Shown piece after piece: positions 10,239 to 19,619 of a stretch of DNA of 64,000 nt. Made by a program: the position numbers and the translations under genes. How positions within the stretch are numbered: the stretch's first letter is position 1; each line of letters starts with the position of its first letter. Below the pieces are notes generated by a model, which had not been told where the DNA came from, did no database searches, and saw only the letters and a program-made list of their open reading frames with translations. The stretch comes from Phytoseiulus persimilis. Taxonomy: Eukaryota > Arthropoda > Arachnida > Mesostigmata > Phytoseiidae. The DNA is taken from the NCBI GenBank assembly GCA_037576195.1, contig CM075104.1, positions 688,775-752,774 on the forward strand, written 5' to 3'.

Positions 10239-10609
10239 CTCCCCGGCGCGGAATTCGACGCCTTTGAACCTGAGAAAAGCGGGCTCGAACACTCCCTGAC
10301 GGTTTTGTTACCTAAACGGATCGAATTTTGGGGCTCACGGTGCCGTTTCGGAGCGGGGTTCAATATCGGCAAGCACTTGATCCGTCGAAAACGGGACAAG
10401 CGCGCGATAACCGGTTCTCGTGTGAGGCGACATCGGAGGTTAAGTTACAATTACGAATGTCGCGACATGTGCGCTTGAAACGTCGACATCCTCCTCCGGC
10501 CCACAAGTCTCTCGAACTTCGCGACGTGAGCACGTGGTCGGTGAAACAACGTTGAACTTTTTGCGTCGGACTTCGTTGTGTTGTTTTCCGTGCCGAACTA
10601 GACGTACCA
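10239..10609. other. BEL 3' internal region without gene
   Basis: About 370 bases lie between the 3' LTR and the antisense ORF. No sense-strand coding potential is convincing. On the plus strand this would be the leader of the antisense ORF. Confidence 0.45.
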
Positions 10610-11221
10610 ATGAGCTTTCAGTGCAACTCCGCGGATGCCGCCCGTGCCGAACGGGGGTCGGGGCGCTCGAAACCCGGGCGTATTAGGGACTGCCGGAGGG
10701 TTTGGTACAATTCTCCGCTGGGCTGCTACATTGCCCATGAGCTCCAGGGATCGACCCTCCTCCAGACCACGCCGGCGTCCGAACTGGTGCGGCGTTTCGA
10801 GCCCACCTGGATCGAGATGTCCCCGGAGGCCCGGAGACCGTTTTACGAACGGTCGAAGGATCTTCGGAAGCGGGGGGAGGTGCCCGAAGGGAGCCCCGTT
10901 TTCCGGGCGGGGCCCTTCGCCCGCCTCCAGGAACGTCGGGCATGTCTCACACGGACGATGGAGCAGGTTCAGGCCGTTGTCGACGGCCTGCGCCGAGACC
11001 GCGTCCGTGTGCAGCCAGCGGCCGCCGCAGAAGTGGAAGCCGAGGCTCCGGCCGAGGTAGGAGCTGAAGCGGTGCAGGGGCCGACCGTGCCTGAAGGGAG
11101 CCGACCGCCTTCGTCGGCAGCGCTGCCGGGGGGGGGCGGGACCGGCGACCCCGACGGTCGGAACGGCCACCTGGTCGACCGAGGTCGAAGAGAGCTTCGA
11201 TGTCCGGCCGCGGTTCGATGA
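10610..11221 (+). CDS. HMG-box-like ORF, antisense to BEL pol
   Basis: A 203-codon plus-strand ORF lies between pol and the 3' LTR, opposite in direction to the element. Residues 11-30 are basic. Residues 32-90 resemble an HMG box: a tryptophan at 67, SPEARRPFYERSKDL at 71-85 and a basic KR end, matching the usual Trp, Pro-Phe-Tyr and Lys pattern of helices 2 and 3. An Ala/Glu/Pro-rich linker follows. At a run of nine G (11128-11136) the frame appears to slip: a neighbouring frame continues protein-like to a stop near 11450, with basic patches (RRPRRGRKL) and an acidic end (EESADEEE). The minus strand is also open here for 353 codons, but that reading is Ser/Arg/Pro-rich and looks like a shadow. 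The HMG call is by eye. If expressed, it could start from the 3' LTR acting in antisense. Confidence 0.45.
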   Translation: MSFQCNSADAARAERGSGRSKPGRIRDCRRVWYNSPLGCYIAHELQGSTLLQTTPASELVRRFEPTWIEMSPEARRPFYERSKDLRKRGEVPEGSPVFRAGPFARLQERRACLTRTMEQVQAVVDGLRRDRVRVQPAAAAEVEAEAPAEVGAEAVQGPTVPEGSRPPSSAALPGGGGTGDPDGRNGHLVDRGRRELRCPAAVR

Positions 11222-11449
11222 GCCACGCCGACCCCGTCGTGGGAGGAAACTCGTCCGAGAGTACCTCCATACGATTAAGCCATCCCGTCGGCAACGGGGT
11301 ACAGTCGACGGCATCCCGCGGCTTGTTCGTGCTGATACTCGGCGAATCGTCGAACGTCGGCTACAAGATTTCGAGGTCCCGCTTGGCGAGCGGGACTCGG
11401 TGACCATCGCCGAAGAGAGTGCCGACGAGGAGGAGACATGGACCCCGTA
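11222..11449 (+). pseudogene. Frame-shifted C-terminal part of antisense HMG-like ORF
   Basis: Coding character continues in the second frame after the nine-G run, ending in an acidic tail (ESADEEETWTP) and a stop near 11450. The shift at a homopolymer could be a mutation, a sequence error or programmed slippage. Confidence 0.4.
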
Positions 11450-11758
11450 GGCGGTGTGTAGGTGGAGGGGAACGGGGTTGGATGGTGGGTGTTCCCTTTT
11501 GAAGACAGCGCTCTTGCTTCGATGGATACAGGTTCGTGCGAGTTCAGGAATTAAATATGCGGTGCGCGTGACATTGAATAGTTTAAATGAGAGTTGACCT
11601 AAAAAGCCGCGTGACAGAGCCGTTCCGCTCGCCGTAAACGAGCGGCTCGTGTGGTGCAAACATAATAGGTATGAATCGATTTGATTATTGTACAGCGGGA
11701 ACTCTAAACGATATGTTACATATGTGTCGCGCGCTCCCGAAAACTAATCTGGAGAGTA

Positions 11759-14700
11759 CTAGTGGAGAGGATCCGCGCTGTGTCCCTCGAGAGGATAGAG
11801 CAGCTTGGCCGGGCGCGTGTGATTGTTGCCGTTTGATGTTCTGATGATGCAGGAGCGGGCGAGGCCATCGCTGGCACTTCCGAGCAGACGCTCCACTCTC
11901 ACCACCGGCCAGAAGGCACGCGATTTGTCATCGTCTTTGAGAAGGCAAACATCGCCAACGCGGAGAGAGCGCTGAGACACCGGCTTACGTTGTAGCGCGG
12001 TTCGAAGATATGCCAAATACTCCGAGCGGAATCGCTCCCAGAAAGCTGCCAGAATGCGCTGCTGGAACAACCATCTCTTCGAAAAAGAGATGGCGCCCAC
12101 ATCTGCGCGACACTTCGGAGCGTCCGTGGTCTGCGGGATGAAGTTGTGACCGTCGTTGCCATATAGCAGGTTGGCTGGAGACAGAGCTCGTGGCTCGTTC
12201 GGGTCAGTTGAGACGGCGGTTATCGGGCGGCGGTTGACCACGGCCACGACTCCCGCTACAATCACCTCCAGATCCCGGAAATACGGAGATGAAGTTCCGA
12301 GTACCTTGCGCAGGCACCGCTTGACCGATCCGACGGAGCGTTCCCAGAAGGCACCGACCCAAGGCGCGGCTGGAGTGATGAATTTCCAGGTCAGACGGGA
12401 ACGGTTTAACCATTCCGCGACGTAACCGCTGGCGATGTTGTCGTAGATCAGGCGAATCTCCAAGTTGGCTCGGTGGAATGAGGCGCCGTTGTCGGAGAAG
12501 ATATTTTTAGCTGACGGGTAGCGGTGGAGAAACTTCTGAAGCGCTCTCAGGACCTCGAACGTCGACATATCCGTAGTGAGTTCGATATGAATTGCCCGTG
12601 TGACGGCGCATGAGAACAGGAGAAGATAACCCTTGCCACGCCGACCGTCTTCCTGTTTGTAATACAGAGGACCCGCAAAGTCGACTCCGCAAAAGAAGAA
12701 CGGCGGCGCCTGTTCTATGCGGAAGTCCGGCAAGGGTGGCGTGGGCTCCGCTGCTGGCTTCGCGTTGAATTTCTTGCAGCCTGGACACGATCTCAAGGCC
12801 GCGGTCGTAATCCGGCGGGCCTTCAGGACGAAGTATCGTTTCCTGAGTTCCTGGAGTGTCATGGCAGTTCCGCCCCAGTGGAGGCAGTCCTTGGCGTGGA
12901 CGTACAATATTAACAGACGAGCCCAACCGTCGTTGCCGGGGATAACAATCGGGAACTTGCAGTCGAAGAGGAGATCTTTCGACTTCTCGAGACGTGTTCT
13001 ACAGCGAATGAGTCCCTCGGAGTCCGTGAAGGGTTGATACTCGGCGAGGGGACTGCTTTTTGGGATGTTCTTGCAACCCAGGGAGAGCTCTGTAGCGAAG
13101 TACCTGCCCTGAATTCTCTTGATGAGATCTTTTTCGGCCTGGAGGTACTCGGCGGATGAGAGCTGGAGCGAACCCTTGGATGTCGAGCGAAGAGTAGCCC
13201 GACGAGATGGAAGCGCTGATTTGAAACGGCGGCTCGCAGAACGCAGTGCGAACGCACGCAACCGGTTGCAGTAAGCCTGGGCCCTCAGCAGCTTGAACCA
13301 AGATGAGAAACGGTCCGGGTTCAGTAGATCATCGACGGGATTGTCGGAGGTGAAACGGACGGTGAGGAAGCTGGCGGAGGCAGGGACCGCTTTGAGCTCC
13401 TCGGTTGTGGACTCAAGCGTCTGAGTTGGGGCTTCCCAGAGCGGGTCCGAAAGCCACCCTGGTCCGTGTAACCATCGGTCGCGGCAGTCGGGTTGAGAAA
13501 TGTCGGAGCCGCGGGATACGATGTCCGATGGGTTGTCTGCACTTCTGATGTAACGCCACTCTGCCGGACTCGAAAGCGAGGTGATTGCTCTCACCCGGTT
13601 AGCGACGAACGGAAGCCACTTGTCTGGACCACCGTGGATCCACGCGACGCAGGCCATGTTGTCTATCCAAAAAAAGACGCCAGAGACCTCCGACTTCAGG
13701 AATCTTTTGACCTGCGCTGCAATTTTGACGGCCATGACTGCACCCATGAGCTCGTATCGATGGATGGAGCCCTGGCTCTTGAGAGGGGTGACCCGAGCTT
13801 TGGCCACGAGCAAGCGTGCTTCGGCGTGTCCATCGTAGATGGTACGGAGGTAGATGGCGCATCCATAAGCTTCAAGCGAGGCGTCGCAGAAGCAGTGGAG
13901 TTGATGGCGAGCGTTCGTAAAACGACTCGCCAGCGCCCTATCGGCTTGGAACCCTGAGCATCTGTCGAGGAGTTCCACGAAGTCGCGGTAGGCAGCCAGG
14001 ATAGGCAGCGGAAGGTCGTCGTCCCAATCCAGACCTTTTTTCCATAAGGATTGGAAAATGATCTTTGCGCGGATGGTGACTGGACTCATCAATCCGAGAG
14101 GATCGTAGACCTGAGCCAATCCCTTGAGGAGAGTCCTCTTCGAAGCGCCACTTCGAAGGGCTCCAAGAGCCTTGTGAGTGAAAACTCCGACCGAGTCTGC
14201 TGGTTGAGACCACCTGACGCCCAGAAACTTGGCGTCCTCCTTGCCCACGGTGACTTCGGTTTCAGGAACTGGGTTCATCGCACGGATCGCCGCGGCGACG
14301 GCATCGCTCGCGGTGGACCATTTCTTGAGGGGGAAGTGGGCCCTCTCAAACATTTCGAACATGAGACGGATTTTCTCGCGTGCTTCCTTGGGGGAGTTGG
14401 AACGAAAGACTATGTCGTCCATGTAAAGATTCTCGGAGATCTCATCGACGAACGCCGTGTGCGTAGGGTACAACTGGCGGCACCGCTGCAGGTGGTGTTG
14501 AACACCCTTGATATGGCACCAAGGGCTGCACGATAGACCGAATTCGAGCCGAGTTGACCAAAATTCCTGGACCGGAGCGAGGGGGTTCGAAGAGATGCCC
14601 AAGGGCCAGAGGAAGCGAAGAAGGGTGCGGTTGCTGGTCGCCAGACGAAATTGGAGGAACGCATTCTGGATGTCCGCTGTGATGGGGAGGAGGCATTCCC

Positions 14701-17700
14701 TGAAAGCGACCAGAACTTGCGGAATCAAGGGTAACAAGTTGTCTCCCGGGTAGAGACAGTCATTAAGGGAGGCGCAGTTGCTGGTGCGCGCGCTTGCATC
14801 CTTAACAACGCGAGTCTTGATCAGCGAGGTGCCGTCGGCGGAGTACTTGAATACCGCTTGCAGTGGAAGATAGTGCACCAACTCGCCAGGGGTTCTGGGC
14901 GAAGCCGCTTCGGCGAAGTCTTGCTGAAGACTTTTCCGGATTTCGTTGTCCACCGCTTCCAGCTGGCCAGACTTTTGGCGTAGCTTACGAATGAGTGCTC
15001 GCAGGCGACACCTGGCGAGGCCTTCGTTGTCCGACAAGACGTCCAGATTGTCCTTCAGAGGCAGGCTGAGCTCGTAAGTGCCATCCGGGAGATTGCGAGT
15101 AGTGAGCGAGAAGAATTGGTTCATCTTGTTGATGATGTCGTCTTCTTCACGCTGCACGGGGTTTTCGAAGCCGAGGAACTCGCCTTCCCACAAAAAACGT
15201 AGGTCAGCGTCGACGGTAGGGTCTGAGATCTTCTTCGGTTTGGCCAGGTCTCTTGACGAGAGTGCATGAGGAACAACGGATTCGCCGATGGAAGGACAGC
15301 CGCTATCGCCAACAGCAGCCGGCAGGTTTGCTCGGAGCTGGCAAAGGGAAACGGCCGCGTCCGTTCTGGTCAACGGTTTCTCGAGTGTGCCACTGAATAG
15401 CCAACCGAAAATGGAGGATGTCGCCAACATCCTCCCGAAGGTCTTCTCCGTGCCCTTGTGGATCGGGGCGAGATCGACAGCTCCGATGATGATCGACAAC
15501 TGGAGAGGGAGGAGTTCGCCAGGCAGCGCGTCCGCCACCGGCTCGAGGCCTAGGTTGTCGGAAACCGGGGGAAACTCAAAATCGGTAATCTCGGGGGTCT
15601 CGATGCACTCAATGCGCAGAGCTTGAGCAGAGTCGTGGCGGCTACGTAGCGTCACCCGGTGGAGCCATGTGTCGAAATTGGATGTCGAGTTGCCCATGGT
15701 CTTGACCGATGTACGGATAGGCGCCGTGCGAGAGGACTTCACTCGACCTACTGTCTCCGACGTGATGTAAGAACGATGAGAGCCCGTGTCTAGAAGTACT
15801 CTAGCCAAGCAGCGGGAGCCACCACTCTCCAACCAGACCACGGCCGTCTGGAGAAGAATCTCTGGCTCGTCGGAAGCGGGCCGGTCGGAAGCCGAAGAGG
15901 AGACCAGGAAGCTCGCCGCGTCGACCTGAGCGCGACGGCACATGACTAAGTAATGTCGGCCATTGCATCTCGGGCAATTGGAACGCGGGCCATTGCGACA
16001 GTTTCGGCTGGAGTGGTTTCTCTTCAGGCAGGTAGTGCAGCCATTTTGGCTTTCGATCCTTTCCACTCGTTCATCGTGAGAGAGGACCGCCGTGCATCTG
16101 AAACTCTCGTGGGGACCCTCGCAAAAAATGCACGATCTTCCGGATCTCTGAGAAGCGCTGGGGGAAGGGGCCGATGGGCGCACGTTCGACGTCAGGCCGT
16201 TGACTGTCGGCGGTCGTGGTGGTGGACGGTTTGTCGTTGTCCGCGATGCCGGACGAGTGCTGGATGGGGAGCGTCTTCTCTGAGATGTCGACCGGGACTG
16301 GTTGGCAGGAGGAGCTCGCGGCACGGGAAGGCTTGGCGACTCCGTGGCGGAGAAGAAAGCATGGTTTGACCTCATTGCCTGGTAAGCAGGAGCGGGAGCT
16401 CTGAAGCGTGATGAGACGTTGCCGCCGGGCGGTAGGGCCGCCGTAAGCGGTCTCCTCCTATCCCTTTGACCAGTGCTCAGGTCCCATTCAGCCTCTCTTC
16501 TATCCTTGACTGTTAGCTCGAGGAAGGCGATGAGGAACTCCAACTCTGTCATGAGCGGGTCGCTGAGGCGTTGTTTGCGATACTTCCTCACGAACTTCTC
16601 ACGGAGGTCCGGGGGAAGGCATTGCAACGCCCGCTGGGTCAGCATGATGGTCAGCTCGGCAAACGAGAGCCCCATTGCTAGGAGGGCGCGAACGTGCAGG
16701 CTGAGGGTGTCTGAGAACGACTCGAGGCGGTTATTTGAGACCTGCCCTCGTTCCACGAGCGATATGAGCTCGTTCACGTGGACCTTTTGGGCTAGCTTGC
16801 AATCGCCGAATTTGTCCTGCAGAATACCTTTCGCGATCTGGTAGTGGCCCTCCTCCCAGCTCAGGTGCGCAATGGCGTCCTTGGCTCTTCCGGATAGAGA
16901 AAGGCGGAGCATGTTGAACTTCTCGATGGTGGAAGCCGAAGTGTCGTCGACGAAAATCTTGAAGAGTTGTTGCCACTCTCTGAACCTTGTGACGTCGCCG
17001 GAGAACATAGGGACCTGCCTAGCTCTTCCCCCGAGATCCGCTGGTGGGCGACTGGTAGCCGGAGCGCTGTAAGGCTGGCCCATGAGTTCAGACTGCGAAG
17101 CTTTGAACTGTTCGGGGAGCCCAAGCGAGGCAGCTCTCGGAAGCTCGGGTGGGGGAACTGGTGCTGCGACGTCGCTGGTGACGCCGGAGAAGGCGATGGG
17201 GTGCCTCGTCTGCAACCGGCGGTTCGGGTCCGAGGGGGGGAAATACATCTTGCTCATGGGCAGAGCCGGCGGCTCCGTCGTAAACGGCAGCCGTTGCGGT
17301 GTGAGAATGTGCGACTGCTGGGCAACTTGCTGGGCTGGCTGAGCCGGCTGATTCTGATTGTTTTGAATCCATTGACCGGACCCATCCCGCGCCAGGCTAG
17401 CTACGTCCATAAAGCTGTATCTGAATCGTACCCCGTCGTCTGAAGGCTGCGGTGGCGGGTTGACAGGGGTGCTTTCGAGACGACCCAACGACTCACGCTG
17501 GACGCACTCGACGTCTTCCGCTGAGGGCGCGCGAGAACGACCTTGCTGCGACGACGACGCCACCCAGTCCTTCAATTGGTTGAAGTAAACCCTGGCTTCG
17601 GCCAACCGACAGCGTTGCTGAGCAGTTGAGACCGAATCGTCGGCGTCCGTACGCCTTAGCCGCAGGGCCAGCTTGCCGATCTCGTCCGATAGCGCTGCGA

Positions 17701-18100
17701 GCTCAGCTTCACCCGCTTCGAACAAGGGACCGATAGCGGAGAGTTTCTGGCTCACTTGCTCCGGAGATAGTTTCGTTGCATCGACATCGATGATCATGTC
17801 CCTAATGCCCATCAAATCTAAGAGTAGGTTACGACGCTCGAATTTCTTTTGATCGAGAAGTTCCGCTAGTTGAGAATCTTCAGACGGAGGTGCGGCTCGG
17901 ATAGAGGAAAGATCTTCGAATATCGGGTCGTCCCTAGTGAACTTCCTGGAGGGAACACGGGAAGGTCCCGGCTCGCATGGATGTTGTTCGTTGCTGGAGG
18001 ACATCTCGAAACGAATCGCTAGGGAATGAGCGAATGACGAGGATTCCTCGAGATCAGCGCGATCGATCGAGAGTAGCGCTGCCGAGAAGCTAAGCGCCAC
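11759..18100 (-). CDS. BEL/Pao Gag-Pol polyprotein
   Basis: A single 2113-residue ORF gives the enzymes and structural proteins for retrotransposition. Seen in order: a gag region (about residues 360-560, DUF1759-like, with VPMFSGDVTRFREW); three CCHC knuckles (about 656-720: CIFCEGPHESFRC, CTTCLKRNHSSRNC, CPRCNGRHYLVMC); an aspartic protease with DTGS at about 770; reverse transcriptase with YMDD near 1227; RNase H starting near 1402 (CFCDASLEAYG); and integrase with catalytic Asp in GVDFAGP near 1806, Asp in FSDNG near 1869 and Glu in AFWERS near 1919. A DUF5641-like C-terminus follows. The order protease, RT, RNase H, integrase and the YMDD box fit BEL/Pao. I found no break or missing catalytic residue. 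A second possible start lies about 30 residues in (MSSSNEQ). Confidence 0.95.
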   Translation of the reverse strand: MALSFSAALLSIDRADLEESSSFAHSLAIRFEMSSSNEQHPCEPGPSRVPSRKFTRDDPIFEDLSSIRAAPPSEDSQLAELLDQKKFERRNLLLDLMGIRDMIIDVDATKLSPEQVSQKLSAIGPLFEAGEAELAALSDEIGKLALRLRRTDADDSVSTAQQRCRLAEARVYFNQLKDWVASSSQQGRSRAPSAEDVECVQRESLGRLESTPVNPPPQPSDDGVRFRYSFMDVASLARDGSGQWIQNNQNQPAQPAQQVAQQSHILTPQRLPFTTEPPALPMSKMYFPPSDPNRRLQTRHPIAFSGVTSDVAAPVPPPELPRAASLGLPEQFKASQSELMGQPYSAPATSRPPADLGGRARQVPMFSGDVTRFREWQQLFKIFVDDTSASTIEKFNMLRLSLSGRAKDAIAHLSWEEGHYQIAKGILQDKFGDCKLAQKVHVNELISLVERGQVSNNRLESFSDTLSLHVRALLAMGLSFAELTIMLTQRALQCLPPDLREKFVRKYRKQRLSDPLMTELEFLIAFLELTVKDRREAEWDLSTGQRDRRRPLTAALPPGGNVSSRFRAPAPAYQAMRSNHAFFSATESPSLPVPRAPPANQSRSTSQRRRSPSSTRPASRTTTNRPPPRPPTVNGLTSNVRPSAPSPSASQRSGRSCIFCEGPHESFRCTAVLSHDERVERIESQNGCTTCLKRNHSSRNCRNGPRSNCPRCNGRHYLVMCRRAQVDAASFLVSSSASDRPASDEPEILLQTAVVWLESGGSRCLARVLLDTGSHRSYITSETVGRVKSSRTAPIRTSVKTMGNSTSNFDTWLHRVTLRSRHDSAQALRIECIETPEITDFEFPPVSDNLGLEPVADALPGELLPLQLSIIIGAVDLAPIHKGTEKTFGRMLATSSIFGWLFSGTLEKPLTRTDAAVSLCQLRANLPAAVGDSGCPSIGESVVPHALSSRDLAKPKKISDPTVDADLRFLWEGEFLGFENPVQREEDDIINKMNQFFSLTTRNLPDGTYELSLPLKDNLDVLSDNEGLARCRLRALIRKLRQKSGQLEAVDNEIRKSLQQDFAEAASPRTPGELVHYLPLQAVFKYSADGTSLIKTRVVKDASARTSNCASLNDCLYPGDNLLPLIPQVLVAFRECLLPITADIQNAFLQFRLATSNRTLLRFLWPLGISSNPLAPVQEFWSTRLEFGLSCSPWCHIKGVQHHLQRCRQLYPTHTAFVDEISENLYMDDIVFRSNSPKEAREKIRLMFEMFERAHFPLKKWSTASDAVAAAIRAMNPVPETEVTVGKEDAKFLGVRWSQPADSVGVFTHKALGALRSGASKRTLLKGLAQVYDPLGLMSPVTIRAKIIFQSLWKKGLDWDDDLPLPILAAYRDFVELLDRCSGFQADRALASRFTNARHQLHCFCDASLEAYGCAIYLRTIYDGHAEARLLVAKARVTPLKSQGSIHRYELMGAVMAVKIAAQVKRFLKSEVSGVFFWIDNMACVAWIHGGPDKWLPFVANRVRAITSLSSPAEWRYIRSADNPSDIVSRGSDISQPDCRDRWLHGPGWLSDPLWEAPTQTLESTTEELKAVPASASFLTVRFTSDNPVDDLLNPDRFSSWFKLLRAQAYCNRLRAFALRSASRRFKSALPSRRATLRSTSKGSLQLSSAEYLQAEKDLIKRIQGRYFATELSLGCKNIPKSSPLAEYQPFTDSEGLIRCRTRLEKSKDLLFDCKFPIVIPGNDGWARLLILYVHAKDCLHWGGTAMTLQELRKRYFVLKARRITTAALRSCPGCKKFNAKPAAEPTPPLPDFRIEQAPPFFFCGVDFAGPLYYKQEDGRRGKGYLLLFSCAVTRAIHIELTTDMSTFEVLRALQKFLHRYPSAKNIFSDNGASFHRANLEIRLIYDNIASGYVAEWLNRSRLTWKFITPAAPWVGAFWERSVGSVKRCLRKVLGTSSPYFRDLEVIVAGVVAVVNRRPITAVSTDPNEPRALSPANLLYGNDGHNFIPQTTDAPKCRADVGAISFSKRWLFQQRILAAFWERFRSEYLAYLRTALQRKPVSQRSLRVGDVCLLKDDDKSRAFWPVVRVERLLGSASDGLARSCIIRTSNGNNHTRPAKLLYPLEGHSADPLH

Positions 18101-18322
18101 TTGGTCGAGGCGGCGTGGTGCTCTGTGGCACGTGCACGAGGCTGCACGTCGTAAACGGCAGGCTCAAGAATTGACGAACACGGAGTGAGCTACTTGCTCG
18201 AAACCGGACGGGAGTGAAGGACTCCGGGACTGAGTGGTGAAGCCGAACTGATATAGCGAGCTCACCGAAACGTCGCAGGAGTTTTCGGATGACCAGGCGG
18301 TGTGGTACCGCGGGTTCAAAAA

Positions 18323-18337
18323 GGACTTCTGACACCA
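18323..18337 (-). other. BEL primer-binding-site-like sequence
   Basis: On the minus strand TGGTGTCAGAAGTCC lies three bases after the 5' LTR. It starts with the TGG expected opposite a tRNA CCA end. A leucine tRNA primer is possible, but I have not matched it to a tRNA. Confidence 0.6.
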
Positions 18338-18340
18338 AAA

Positions 18341-18659
18341 TATCACGTATCACTGCGGGACAACTAAGGAAAAGGCGGTTTCGCGTAGGGATCGCGGCAG
18401 CGAGACGGTGATGGGAAAAGATGAGAGAAACGCGGGGAAGAAGGCCCCGGTTCATACGACGGCGTGGTGGCACGCCGGTGGTAGATGATCTGTGTGTGTG
18501 TGTAGTGCCGACACGACGCAGCCGTGCGGCCTTCTCTCTTGCGCCAGTCGTTCACCGCCGCACTGTACGCGGGTTTATTTGGATAATCTCTGGCCATGCA
18601 GGCGCCGACAGCGTACTGCATGGATACCTAAACTAGCGCACCGAATCCGATTCGTGACA
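18341..18659 (-). repeat. 5' LTR of BEL/Pao element
   Basis: Near-identical partner of 9921-10238. One extra base and one substitution lie near 18570. The outer flank GAGCA duplicates the five bases before 9921. Confidence 0.93.
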
Positions 18660-18664
18660 GAGCA

Positions 18665-19013
18665 ATCGTAGGACAGCAGCCCAATACCCGTGGTCTTTCG
18701 TGCCAGAAGACAAGACTTCTTTACGAAGAGTAAAAAGTGCCGCGTCACCCCTCGGGGAGGAACGCAATAGGGCGCGAGCACAGTTCACCTATCTAACCCA
18801 ATCCAGTGCCCAAAGCACAATTGTTGCTTATGAACCGAGAGACGACGGATATTTCTTGAAAATTAGCAAAGATAAGACAAAATGTAAGGCAAGCCTAGAA
18901 GGACCCTAAAGTAACCACAGTGCCTCAGCACCGCCCCCCACCTTTCCAGCGACCCTAACGCCCGACCCTAAGCATACACTTGATCTTAGAGACCCGAACG
19001 AACGCGAAACAAG
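18665..19013 (+). other. Rest of gypsy copy 1 LTR/leader before gag
   Basis: The sequence matches 29215-29533 of copy 2, which shows that the BEL element split a continuous gypsy sequence. A 69-codon ORF (18700-18909) is open in both copies, but most differences between the copies change the amino acid, so I do not call it a gene. Confidence 0.6.
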
Positions 19014-19522
19014 ATGACCGGCACGCGCAGCGGGGAAGTGACGCAACCGCCGACCGAAGAGCGGAGCCAACCAAAAGACGGCACCGGCGGAACCCAGGCT
19101 GCTAACGACGGAAGGGGTACCAACCCGCAGACAGACGATTTGCAAGCAGACCAGCCCAGCCAGCTCGTGGGAGCCGTCCAGACAGCCGCACGCCCCCAGT
19201 TACCGTCAGGGAATAGACCAACGGACCCGGAGGAACGACAGCGCGCGTTCATCAACTCCCTACCGCACACGGTGAGGATGACTCGGGACCCCGAAAAATA
19301 CCCGCCATCGCACGACGCCGCGAGGTGGATCAAACAGTACGAGACCGCCGCAGTGCAAAACGGTTGGGACGACGCGTTCCGGATCCAGACGGTGGACCTC
19401 TACATGACCGGAGTAGCCCTCCAGTGGGCCGAGAACATGCAGGGCCGGTGGGCCACGTGGAAGGACTTCAAGCGGGCCTTTCTGAGGCACTTCGACATCG
19501 GAAAGGCAGCCAAGGCAAAACT
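19014..19522 (+). pseudogene. Gypsy copy 1 gag, 5' part
   Basis: Gag is the structural protein of the element's particle. The ORF starts at ATG 19014 with a hydrophilic head and then a retrotransposon-gag-type domain (WIKQYETAAVQNGWDDAFR, then GVALQWAENMQGRWATWKDF and FLRHFD). It is cut at about 19523 by the 3' tail of a minus-strand non-LTR element. The rest of gag resumes at about 24120 beyond the non-LTR element and the MITE. Copy 2 has the same start at 29534. Confidence 0.85.
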
Positions 19523-19619
19523 GGTTATGGTTATGGTTATTTATTGATCCTCCAATGAGATATCTACATTTTCTTTTATATATATATCACATGGGACCCA
19601 GTTCCTGGGGCGATTGCGT

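Larger units (their letters stand above)
9921..18659 (-). mobile_element. BEL/Pao LTR retrotransposon, intact and young
   Basis: LTRs of 318 bp (9921-10238) and 319 bp (18341-18659) differ by only one substitution and one indel, both near the gcgttttattt stretch. The element is flanked by a 5-bp target duplication GAGCA (9916-9920 and 18660-18664). It has a primer-binding-site-like sequence next to the 5' LTR and a single uninterrupted 2113-codon gag-pol ORF. The LTR ends read TGTCACG and CGTGATA, a near-inverted pair. The unbroken ORF and near-identical LTRs point to recent movement. It also holds an extra antisense ORF between pol and the 3' LTR. Confidence 0.95.

Noticed and set aside
10598-11659. 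353-codon minus-strand ORF in the BEL 3' region, considered as an env-like gene
   Set aside because: Composition is Ser/Arg/Pro-rich with no signal peptide, membrane segment or known motif; the opposite strand looks more like real coding.
18700-18909. 69-codon ORF in the gypsy leader, also at 29253-29462
   Set aside because: Open in both copies, but most differences between the copies are amino-acid changing, which argues against constraint.
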